Of a stretch of DNA of 64,000 nt, positions 36,586 to 47,581 are shown one piece after another (position 1 is the first letter of the stretch; each line of letters starts with the position of its first letter). The DNA comes from Nageia nagi (lineage: Eukaryota > Pinophyta). The notes under the pieces are model-generated. The model made no database searches, was not told where the DNA came from, and saw only the letters and a list, made by a program, of their open reading frames with translations. A program made the translations under genes and the position numbers. The stretch spans positions 84,940,001 through 85,004,000 of the forward strand of contig JBITNC010000001.1 of assembly GCA_050084985.1 (NCBI GenBank), in the 5' to 3' direction.

Positions 36586-36686
36586 TGATTAGAATAGTGT
36601 AACCTAAGGGTTTGGTTTAGTATGTGTTCCACTACCTGATTATAGTAGGGTTCTTGAATGAGTAGAAAGTGGTGGGATAGTACACT
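36586..36686 (-). repeat. 5' LTR of element A, 3' end piece
   Basis: It matches 4923-5025 (TGTTGAT-x-AGAATAGTGTAACC and onward). Element B starts at 36687. The rest of this LTR continues at 57499. Confidence 0.85.
36682..36686. repeat. Target-site duplication of element B, left copy (diverged)
   Basis: ACACT here against ATGCT at 57499-57503, differing by two transitions. The aligned uninterrupted LTR near 5035 has TTGCT, which fits the pre-insertion site. Confidence 0.55.
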
Positions 36687-37372
36687 TGTAGATGCCTCAA
36701 AATGAATCTTTATGTATTTAATAAATCATTTTAATCCCTCAAATAATGTATTATTTAAAAAAAGATTAAAAATACATGAAGAAGTGTAGGCCATGTATTT
36801 GACCCTTGTGGCATGTACAAGGGATCAAATCCTATAATAGAAGCATCCCTATATAAATTCATTCTAGACATACAAAAGGAGGAAAAGGAGAAAAAGAAGA
36901 GGATAACCATTAGGTGGATACTAGATAAGGATCAAGTTACAAAAGATCCAAGGCCTCTATCAATTAAAGATCAGATAGAGAATCAAGGACTCAACATCAT
37001 TTGTAAAGGAAACCTTTACAAGGGCTTCTTATCTGTAACAAGTGAATTTCCTATATCAAACATTTTCATACTTTTGTTATATTGATAAATCATTTATTCA
37101 CTTTTCATTTTATCTTTTGTTGCACTCTTAATTCACTCTAGTAGATGACATTGGTAGTGTACTATTATTAGGGTGCCAATGGTGTGCTAATGCATGTTTA
37201 TCTATACATTCTTGATGTGTGCTTTTTGTTCATCAATTTAATATGCATGTTATTAGAATGAACCTATATGCTTTTATCATCTATTATCATATTCTTGCTT
37301 TATGTCAACAAAGACCTAATAGTATAATTAATTAACCCCATTAACAATTAATTGCATTATTTAGGGTCTACA
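36687..37372 (+). repeat. 5' LTR of element B
   Basis: It starts TGTAGATGCC, ends GGTCTACA, and matches 56817-57498, differing at roughly one base in ten by eye. A TATA-like word (CCCTATATAAAT, 36847-36858) suggests transcription starts shortly after. TTTGGTGAACCC follows directly, in the primer-site position. Confidence 0.9.
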
Positions 37373-37539
37373 TTTGGTGAACCCAATGTTCTTACACACC
37401 TAGGTATTCAACTAGGGAAAAATCCTTCTATAACATCATGAATCTATTTTTTCTACTCTTCCTCCCTAAAGAGGAAGTACTTCAAATCATAGCCAAAGAG
37501 TAAGATAAAATTAGGGTTTATTCTACTTATATCCCTAAG

Positions 37540-39840
37540 ATGGAACTTGACACAAAAAACCCTAGAATATTAGAGTCTATGATTAACTTTCCTAAAATTA
37601 GAAGTCTTCAAACAAATCTTGAATTATTGGTTCAAGCACCTCCTCCTAATACTTTTTGGAATCTTGAATCTTCTAGTTCTAATTATAGTATTAGGATGAA
37701 TATTATAGGTGATACTTCTCTTGCATATGCTAATATTGATCCCTTAAATTTTGATAATATATTAGACCCCATAGAGATCATAAAAGATGAGAATGATATT
37801 CCAGGGTTCCTTCCTTTGCTAGGTCTATTCAACAAGTGTTATCAGATCCATAAAAATTATAATTTTTTATTAGAAATAATACTCCTTTAGTGTTTAACTT
37901 GCTAATAGGGACTAATATCATTAAGAATCTATCTAAACTAGTAGAGTCTAAAGATAGTTTATTCATTTATATAGGATATTAAAGATGTATACTTCCTACT
38001 TCAAAGACACTAGGTGCTAAATTGGATTATGAGAATAATATTGATGGTGTGTTTGATTATGAGCACAAAGGTAGCAATGTATGTTTCTCCAAGTTAGATC
38101 TAGTTTTGAAACCTAATAAGGGCATTGAGAAGGAAATTATTGATGTAGAACTCCATGAAGAGGATGATTCCCATGATGAAAAAAATGATGATTATTATAC
38201 TGACCTCATCCTCAATCCCAAGCATTTTGAAAAAGGTGAGAGCTTCCTAGATAAGGCCATTTCCCTTCATGATCAAAATTTAGCTCTTATTAAAAATACA
38301 CTTCATGATGTCATTAGGGAAGCCTATAAAAAACAACCATGTTGTATTGAGGTAGAAAATGATATTAAAATAGATATTCTTATGAATATATAAGAGCATA
38401 CTAGTTGGTTCAAAGAGTCCCCATATATGCAATTAGAAACCTTAGTGAGGGTATTGCATGAACTTAAGAAGGATAGGGTTCATTGTACTAATGAGTTTAC
38501 TATTTTGAAGAATACTCCAATTCACACATCAAACAATATACAACAACCTCCTCCTCCTCCACCACCACCTCCAAAGACCAATGCAAGATCTAATAGCATT
38601 GTGAATGATGAAGATGATTTTCTTTCATGTTTAAAAAGACATCTCACTACTAGAATTTTTGCCAAAATAATCCTTGGAAACAAGAGTGTAAAATATACTA
38701 AGTTTGATTGTATGTAGGATCCTAACATGCATGTTCATAAATTTCAAGAAGAAGCTATTGAATATATGGATGACCAAGATTTGTTGGCTAAGTTATTTTC
38801 TTATAGTTTGAAGGATGAGGCTCTAAAATGTACTTCCAAGTTCCTAAAAGAAGCATTGATAGGTATGAGGATTTGATTCACATATTTTTACACACTTATG
38901 GTTATAACATTACTAAGAAGGTTTATCGTAAGGACTTGTGCAAAATTATATAGCCCCCTAACCAATTAGTGAAGGATTTTGAGAGGGTATGGAAACAAAC
39001 TACTATAAAATCACCATGGATGAACATAAACTCAAGCATATTTTTTTGGATGGTCTCTTGCTTATATATAAGCCTATCATCTCTAATCATGATATGTATT
39101 TAGAAGATATGATTGAAAAAATCATTAAAAAAGAGACATGCATTAAAACATTGAGTGCTATGAAACATGTTGATCATGCGTCACTAACAAAACCTATTAT
39201 TGAAAATCAAACCAAGGTTGAAGAAAATCATTTTGCATGCAAAAAATGAGGTAATTCTCCACTCAAGCATACTTTCCATTATACTCCTTTGACTGATAGT
39301 GTTGATAATATTTTGAATGTATTATTAGATGAGAAACTAATTGAATTGCCTCTTATTGTTGAACCTAAGTTTACTATTGGTGTGCCTAAAAATTTTCATA
39401 ATGAAGAATTTTGCAATTATCATAGGGTACCTAATCATCTAACCAAGGATTGTAGGACTATTCATAACCTTATATAGGACTTCATTGATAATGGGGCAGT
39501 CAAGATGTATCCAAAGTTGGTTGACTAGGTGGGACCTATACACCTAGATAACACATAGCTAGGGATATTCAATAATTTCCTACCATCTTCACAATCTCAA
39601 GGGTGCATCAGTACAATAATTGTTTGCCATGAATTACATTCTTTTTTGGCTAACACTCATGCATGTAGGCATTCTCCTTAAAATAAGAACATGAATGGAA
39701 TCAAATAGTGTAGTGCTAATGACATGAATTCTTACTTTTAGGGTAGCTTCAGTGTATGGATGATTGGTACAAAAATGCCTCTTTTTATTCCTACTTCTAT
39801 GAGGTGTACTTGGGTGGAAAAATATCCCCAAGTATGCAAG
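37540..39840 (+). pseudogene. gag of element B, broken
   Basis: Plus-strand blocks run in order. The first is an N-terminal region (37540-37890, MELDTKNPRILESMINF). An acidic stretch (38022-38393) and a poly-proline run (about 38547-38573) follow. The capsid region with shifted frames is at 38720-39000 (VHKFQEEAIEYMDDQDLLAKLF, then LVKDFERVWKQ). A region at 38989-39249 follows, and last a knuckle FCNYHRVPNHLTKDC with IQDFIDNG (39410-39500). Its architecture matches the gag of elements C and D. At least five breaks make it nonfunctional. No protease follows. Confidence 0.75.
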
Positions 39841-40424
39841 GTTATTCCTTGATCTCTTTTTGACATCACAATTAGTGTATATTAGTAGCTAGGGTATTTT
39901 TATACATTTTTACTTTCTTATTATGTGTGTACACTAGTCTAGTGCTTTCTCTAATTATTCATTATTATTCATTTCTATTTTTGTAATTTGAGAATCCAAC
40001 TTATGTCTGTACATATTGCCAACATCTTGCTATCTCTATTTTGGGATGCCCACATCATGCTTTTCCCAATATAGAATGTTTAACTTCCACTTATTATTAT
40101 TATACACATTGTGTCTTAGTTTCTAAGTTGATCTTGGGTGTCTTGTCATAGCATATACGATCATATACACCTTTATGTCCTTTCTCAATCTCTTCAAGGT
40201 ACCTTGGTCCTTACAAGTTGTGTGTCATTCCATCTTATTATGTGCATGTCTTGTGCTCATTCTCATTTGTACATACCATAATATGCATATGTTTAGAATG
40301 TTTTATTTCTAATGAGTTAATTTTTATGGTTCATTATGCCTATGAGTGTGTCCAACGTCAAACATTCAAACATAAAACAAAAACTAACTAAAAGTAGAGA
40401 GTGTTGAGTCCATAAATAATGAAT
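39841..40424. other. Unassigned sequence of element B before D
   Basis: No frame or repeat recognised. It continues on the far side of D at 51930. Confidence 0.4.
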
Positions 40425-40429
40425 CATAT
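40425..40429. repeat. Target-site duplication of element D, left copy
   Basis: CATAT, identical to 51925-51929. Confidence 0.9.
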
Positions 40430-41282
40430 TGTAGACACCTAAAAATGTCCCTTTTTAACTAGTAAACATTGAAATAATCATAACTCTTCATACAAGCCTC
40501 AAAAAAGCTTGAAAACCATATTATTGGATAGCTCTCATCGAGTACATACAAAATGAGTGGTCACATGAGCCCTTTTTGATAAAAATTGGCTATTTGGCGA
40601 TCATGTTAATATTGTTATAAAAATTGAAAACTAGTCACCGATGACCCAAAACAAATGCTGACGTTTTAGGATGGTCGCCGGTGTCCGCCTAGTAATCGTC
40701 GGTGACTCTATAATAGCCGAACAAGAAGCCAAAATAGCAAGAGAAAGTTGAAGCATTTCAACTTTCCAAGATGATGTGGATAGAGGGGGTCAGTTATGAC
40801 CTACGATGGCTTTTCACTTCCTCTTACTAGCCTTTGAACATCTCACCCAAAATCTATAAATACAAGCTAATACAAAGCAAATTAGGGAGGAGAATCTTGA
40901 CCCATTTTTGAAGTAGGGTAATTCTGTCAAAATCTTGTGAGCTCATACCTTTTATTGTTTTATGATTAGCTTCAATTCAATACATGTTATACATAGATGC
41001 TTTGATGTTATTATCTTTTGCACGTGTGTAGGATTTACAGGTTGTCCATATCAAGGAGAGAAGCAAGTAAATCAAAAACAATGAAGATCTAATACCTTCA
41101 TTTTGGCAAATGGCATTTGTAAAAGTCCCTTCCAAGGGAAAATTGTAGTTTGAGCTGAAAATCAATATCTATTTACAATTACAACATTTTCTACCTATTT
41201 CACATAATTTAGGTTCAATGAAAATTTAAGAATAATTGTATTTCATGTTATTCTACATTCCAACTCTATTTTCACTGCAACA
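40430..41282 (+). repeat. 5' LTR of element D
   Basis: It starts TGTAGACACC, ends CACTGCAACA, and matches 51071-51924 closely. A TATA-like word (TCTATAAATA, 40853-40862) lies mid-LTR. A cluster of CG-containing words (CCGATGAC, GTCGCCGGTG, CGTCGGTGAC) is at 40640-40705. Confidence 0.93.
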
Positions 41283-42727
41283 TTCTGGTGCTAGAAGGAG
41301 GGCCCTTCCATTATTGATAGGGAGATTTTTTGTTTTAAAATGATTTTACCTTTCTATTATCTAGTTTATTTGAATTTCTCCATATACTGACTTCAAATTT
41401 TACATTCTATGCATTTTAGGAAATCTGTTGTAGAAACGCCAGTGATTGGAATCGAACATCGGTGACTCAAAAGGAACGCCAGTGATTTACAAAGTAATCT
41501 AGACTAAATGCCAGTGATTGGAATCAGATGCCAATGACTCAGAATAAATGCTAGCGACGTCTGTCTAAACACCGGTGACTCATACTCTAGGTCATTTTGC
41601 CTCCTTTTGTTATTTCTAAAAATAAATAAATAAATAAAATATATAATATGTTATTAAAATGGAAGGATACTTTTGAATGTGATTCTTTTGCCTAGAATGC
41701 ACATAAGAATGGGTAGAAAAGATTAAATGCATATTTTTTATTAATTTATTGTATGTATAATGTTATGTATTTATTTTCATGTTTTGGGTGAAGGGTACAT
41801 ACACATTAATACTTTTTATCTTGTCTACTTATGCTCTCCCTTTGTGCTTCGTGCAATCTAAGGTGACCAGAATAGACTGGATAAGAAGGAGTAATTAATT
41901 CTTCTTTTCTTTCACATTCACACTATCATTAATTTGGTTAATTTATCCACACATAATGACCTCTTACCAAGTTTTCCCTTACCACTCCATTGGAGGTCGA
42001 AGGGATATGTGACTAGTAAGAGGAGGTAATTTACTACACATAATACTTCCACAATTGGAAGGGGTAAATGAATCACATTAAAAGGAATGAACTTAAGGAA
42101 AATAAATCAAGTTTTGGGTAGTGTAAATCATACTAAAATGTTAATGAATTGGAGGGATTCGAATACACTAAGTACTTTAACTTAACAAAGCATGCTCTCA
42201 CTTTTGCACTTCAAGCGATCCTAAGTGATCAGAAATAAGTTAAGTGAAAGAGGTAAAATTTATTCACATTTCATTTTGGAAATATACTTCACATTAACAC
42301 TCTTAAAGATGTCTGCCCTTACCACTCCATTGGAGGTCGAAGGGATATGTGACTCTTGGAGGAGTAATTGAACCTCACTTAATTAATTTATCTACACTTA
42401 ATGGCTTTTTACTAAGTCTGCTCTTACCACTCCATTGGAGGTCGAAGAGATATGTGACTAGTAAGAAGAGGAAATTTATCACATATAAAACTTCCATAGT
42501 TGGAAGGAGTTAATGAACATCATTAAGAGGTTGGATAATGAATTACATTATAATTAAAAAAGAACAACATGGTTTATTAAGGTCAAGATTCACTTAAAAT
42601 AAACTTTGATTGCATCACATTAAAATAACATAAGCAAATGAATGTGAATGTTTGGGAGGGTAGTATGCATAAATGTATTTTACTTGTTTAAATGCATTTC
42701 ATAAGGCTTTAAAGGAATTTTATCATT
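41283..42727 (+). promoter_or_regulatory. Primer-binding site and leader of element D
   Basis: TCTGGTGCTAGAAGGAGGG at 41284-41302 equals C's primer site. At 41435-41580 a run of short repeats alternates between CCAGTGATTGGAA and TCGGTGACTC words. Three copies of the palindromic box (41976-42013, 42316-42354, 42421-42465) and two of the GCTCTC box (41827-41865, 42190-42229) follow, in the order seen in C's leader. Confidence 0.75.
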
Positions 42728-45574
42728 ATGAGGTTTGTCTTGGTTGCACTTTTAAATTATGTTCCTTTTTCTATCAAAGTAAAACCAAAAATACAAAGAC
42801 TATGGTCACATCTTGCCAAGTCAACTTTAGATACTTATTCTACTTCTAAGGTCATGAAGAATGATTTTTATATTGACATTGAAAAGCTTTTAGCATATTT
42901 AGCAAAGAAAGAACAATGTACCATACCTCTTCTTCAATCCTCAGAAAGCCTTGTTAGATCCCATGAAGAGCTAGAGTATAGTTCTTCCATTCCTTCACCC
43001 TCATCATGGGATGAGTTTGACACTGAAAATAATGAGCCCATCATAAAGATTGAAAACTCATCGACACATCTCATCAAATTAAAATCTTGTTGTGCATCTC
43101 CTTTCAAGACTATCAAACCTAATGAATCCAATTTACTAAGGGATGAATCGAGTATTAACGCCAAAGGCCTTGATGCAACATCCTATGCTAAATCATATGA
43201 CCTCCTAGAGTTAGATACCTTGATGTCTTCACCCCAACCTTGGGATGAATATGATATTAAAGAAGAGGAGCTTGACATGAATCTTGAGGACCTTTCAGAA
43301 CATTCCTCAGAATTGCAATTTCATTCTCCTCCCCTTCTAAAGGCTACAAGACCTTCTATTGATTCCCATGAATCTTATGATATTCTTGAGTTCAAGGATG
43401 AAACTTGTTCATTCTCATCATACGTAGAAATTGGAGAGCCTAACATAAGAATTAAAAAATCCATAGATTGTATTATTGAATCTCAAGAATTTCAATCACA
43501 AAGAACTGAAAAATATAAAAATAAAATTTCCAAAGCTAACACACATGAGCTTAGTAATGAATATCCATGTGGGGAAACAACACATCATGATAATGATACA
43601 AAGTTTTATGAGGATGAATGTTGTTCGAACCCACTAAAAATACTTTCAAAATGTCAAACTAGCTTGATGAAAAATTGGGAATGTGATAAAGAAGATAGAC
43701 CTATAACAAATAAATTACTTAGGAATATTTTCTATGATGAAAAAGCTAAGAATATTTTGCAAAGGGAATCCCATAAACAACAACAAGCATGTTCTTCTCA
43801 TGATCAACATGATAAAACCTTCAATGAATTCATCAAAGAAATGAGACAAGAAGAGATAAGGCAAAAGCATGATGTAAAAGCTTATGCAAACCAAAAGAGT
43901 CAAGCTTGGATGCAATTATCATCACCTCTTAATTACCAAGTATGGATATCTCAAGACTCTAACTCTAATCAACAAAGAGAATTGCCTCTCGAGAGTTTAG
44001 ATTATCAACCTCAAAGCCCCTCTTCACAAGCTAGGATAACTGACCCCACCAATCAAAAAACACTTCATAAGGCTAGGTCTTATATGGAATATTTTGATAG
44101 AATGACCTTGTATTCAGTAAGAACCTCACAAACAAATCCTCAATGTAAGATCTCAAACAAATTCTTCTATGATCCTTACTCCTGTAAGAAACCCTCATCG
44201 CAAGAAAAACATAAAAAAGCTTTAGCTAAACAATTCAAGGTAGGAGAGATACCCTCTTTTGCGGAGTTGGAGGCAAAGAGAAAACACATGGAGAGAGATT
44301 ATGAAGAAACTATAAACTTTAGTAAAAGATATGAGGATGTTAGACATAAGTTAGAAGAGGAAGCCAAACTTAAAGAAAAGAATATAGAACTCAAAGAAAA
44401 ACAAAAGCAAGAGATTGACAAACAACAACAAATTTTTGATAAGGTAAAACAAGAAGTTCGAGATAGTTGGTTACTTCATGAGAAGTCTCAACAAAATAAA
44501 TTACAACCACCTACAATTCTTAGAAATCCAATGCAAGGGCATCATTTACCTTCTAATCTTCCATCATTATCATCTTCATCATTGTTATTAAGATCTTCTT
44601 CTAATGATGAATCTTATAATTCAAACCTAAAGTCAGAAAGAAACACCAATCATAGAAGATACCAAAAACATCCTTAGGGTAGTTGGATAGATAAAGCATT
44701 AGAAGATTTCATGAAGGATTTCATGAATAAAGAAATGAACATATCAAGGTTCAAGAAGTTGACATATGATAATATTTGCAATGAACCCATCCATCCAAGT
44801 GTCCCTAAGAAGAAATTACCTTACAACTTTGAAATGCCTAAGATAATTCCTTTCATAGGAAATAAGGATCCTAAGGAACATTTAAGGTGGTTAAAGTTTT
44901 CAAATTACCTAATTTCTAATGATGAGGACTTGATGCTACATTTGTTCCCCATGACGCTTGCAGCCCAAGCCTTGGAATGGTATAATAATTTGCCACAACA
45001 TAGTATTTATTCATTTCCTCAATTAGCAAACTTGTTCTTACAACATTTTAGGATTTATATCAAAGAGGAATCTTCTATTATGGATCTTGTAGAACTAAAA
45101 CAATCTCAGAATGAATCAATTGTTGACTTTGTTTCACGATGGAGGGATATACTCTATGGCATGCCATATACCTTACCTTAGGAGGAGTTAGTTAAATTAT
45201 TCAGTCAAAATTGTTTAAGGCCTATAGCTAGTATATTACAAATCCAACAATATAATACTCTCGAAGAAGTTATTGCTCAAGTAGTTATAATTGAGAAGGT
45301 CAAGATTAAATACGGTGAAATAAAAATTATGAGAAAAGAAAAATATAACAAAAATGAGTATTGTAATTATCACCATCAAAGGGGTCATAGTACAAAAAAA
45401 TTTCTAGCATTGAGAAATAGAACTCAAAATTCAATCAAAGATAATAACTTGGAAGTTGAAGACCATACTTCTATTTCAGATCAAAATTTAAAAAATTATG
45501 AAGCCTCACTTCCTTCATATCAAGTAAATATAGTATCTATTATACCTAATTACAATCAAATGACACTCAACTAG
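42728..45574 (+). pseudogene. gag of element D
   Basis: A single frame from ATG 42728 runs through two stops, TAG at 44675 and TAG at 45179, to a third, TAG at 45572. The 5' limit is uncertain because the N-terminus differs from C's. In order: a Ser/Glu-rich N-terminal region; a Lys/Glu-rich coiled coil (about 44220-44470); a capsid region (YNFEMPKIIPFIGN, DPKEHLRWLKF, ALEWYNNLPQHS, VDFVSRWRDILYGMPYTLP); and a knuckle EYCNYHHQRGHSTKKF in which the last Cys is lost. It is parallel to C gag but in much better frame. It would encode the particle protein. Confidence 0.88.
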
Positions 45575-45676
45575 AATCCAAGTAATCAACCTATTATAGG
45601 AATAGTTGGAGTTGATACTAGAACTCAAAACATACAAGAAAAACAAATTGATATATCATATAATCAAAAATCCAAA

Positions 45677-46480
45677 ATGCAAGTTCCTCCATTGGTACAT
45701 CAGCCTATAATTTCTTTTTATGACCATGAGAGACAACCAAACAAGGGACCTCAAGGGTTAGATCCACCTCTCCATGTCATCGGTAAAGTAAATGGTAAAA
45801 TTATTAAGAGGATATTAATAGATGAAGGGTCAAATGTTAATATCATATCTACATTGGCATATCACAAATTGAATCTTCCTTTCTCTCATATTTCTTTACC
45901 ATCATTACAAATAAAAGCATTTAATAATTCCTTATCTTCAACAATAGGGTCAATAGTGTTACCCATCACCATTGGATGTAAGGCGATACAAACATCATTA
46001 TATATCATTGAAGGGAACATTGAACAATATAATATTCTTTTAGGTAGACCATGGATTCAAGAAATGAAATGCGTCCCATCTACATTTCATGGTTGTCTAA
46101 AATACATTCATGAGGGAGTACTCCATTGTGTACGAAGAGATGAAAATACATACTTACATTATAATATTAGAAAATCATCGAAAATGAAACCTCCTATGCA
46201 AAATTCAAAGGGAAGATCATCATCCATCTTTGCTAGGCAAAGACATAATCATAAAGGTATGAGATGGAAATTAAAATCCAAAGATGATTACATTGATGGA
46301 ATGCAATCATCAAAACAACCTAAGAGGGTGGTAGATCATATAATGAAAGAAAACCTAAAGCCTAAGTCAATAAAATATGATAAGTATGGACATCATGTTT
46401 ATCATCATCAATTGGGGCATGATACTAAACATTGTCACCAATTAAATCATGCCCTTCATGATTTGATGGATGATAGATGA
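45677..46480 (+). pseudogene. Protease of element D with a trailing second knuckle
   Basis: A 267-residue open frame, in the same frame as gag. GLDPPLHVIGKVNGK and RILIDEGSNVNIIST give the aspartic protease site (D-E-G). LGRPWIQEMKC closes the fold, with the same spacing as C. After about 60 basic residues the frame ends with YHHQLGHDTKHC followed by LNHALHDLMDD. That has the form of a gag zinc knuckle, not of the linker expected after protease. In C a G-patch-like linker and RT follow here. The junction suggests that pol was deleted and a gag-like piece joined on. Confidence 0.8.
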
Positions 46481-47023
46481 CTTGAAGTAGATATACCTTT
46501 ATTGATAGATAATAATTTACATCATCTACAAAATACATACATACATTCCACACAATTAAACAATCATGAATTATGTTATTTGCATAAGGATATTCAATCT
46601 CCTTCACATCGTTCACATTGGGGTAGTCATCCCCCATCTTACTTTTGATCTCCTCATGTTTTACATAGATCACATTGGGGCAATTTCGCTCCATCAAAAA
46701 AAAAGAATCATTAAAACATGATTTAGAAATCGCACAAACATCAAAATATGATTAAAAACTAAAATGATCATATCTAATAGGTTATAATATGTTTATTGCA
46801 TTTCCATGTCTTTCCCTTTTTTCCACCTCATATTCATCCCCCATTATGTTGGAATATTTGAGTATCAGATTATATTCTAATAATTCATCAAGGAATATAT
46901 ACTATACATTATCCATGATCACTTCCCTACCATTATACAAATATGTTTAATACTTATTGTAAAAGAAATAGTTTATGAAATTAATATTCTTATTGACTTT
47001 ACCAACCTTCATCAGGAAATTTT
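46481..47023. other. Unassigned sequence after D protease
   Basis: A further short coding-like run in the gag frame (46490-46700, with repeated HWG words) then fades out. No RT motif. Confidence 0.4.
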
Positions 47024-47581
47024 TTGAAACTTTGGATGATAAACAAACATGATTATGATACGCTTAAGGTTATTACAGACTCATACACAACTTCACATTT
47101 AAATAATCTTAAAATAGTCAAGAACGAGGTGTTACAAGAACATGATTTCGAGCAAAAGTATTACATGTTCATCCTATTATTCGCTTCATCTCGAACCCAA
47201 GAATCATTCGATAGTAAAAAAAAAGAGGTGAAAAGAGATGACAAAAGTCAAAACAAAAAAAAAAAATTACTAAATTATATCAATGATTCTTGGGCGATTA
47301 CAATATCCTCTATCGAGGCTATGGATGCCTGACTGGTAGTAGAGCAAGTTTGTAGCAGGATCGAGGGGTTAATCCTCATCGAGGCTATGGATGCCTGTCT
47401 AGCAATGGGGCATACCTTACGAGTGGCGACATGTCCATATTGGTTAGCAACCTTCTTTCCTATGGACCTCTGTACATTTCATATGGATGAACTAGCTTAT
47501 ATATTTTATGCTCTTGTGACATTTAGTTTGAGATTTTCTAGAGATGGAAATAAACATCATTGCACACACATGAGTCTATGA
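47024..47581 (+). pseudogene. Conserved small 3' reading frame of D
   Basis: One frame from ATG 47024 is broken only by TGA at 47330 and ends with TGA at 47579-47581, about 185 codons. Notable parts are FEQKYYMFILLFASS, a lysine-rich stretch (KKKEVKRDDKSQNKKKK), NDSWAITISSIEAMDA, LVVEQVCSRIEG, a repeat of IEAMDAC, and MDLCTFHMDEL. The central part matches element C at 20040-20335 on that element's sense strand. No family is recognised. The duplicated atcgaggctatggatgcctg words (47312 and 47376) show a short internal duplication. Confidence 0.5.

Noticed and set aside
42934-43164. Minus-strand frame opposite D gag
   Set aside because: Shadow of the gag reading frame, with no homology or conserved counterpart.
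20040-47400. Long-distance inverted repeat between about 20.1 and 47.3 kb
   Set aside because: Explained by the related elements C and D lying in opposite orientations.
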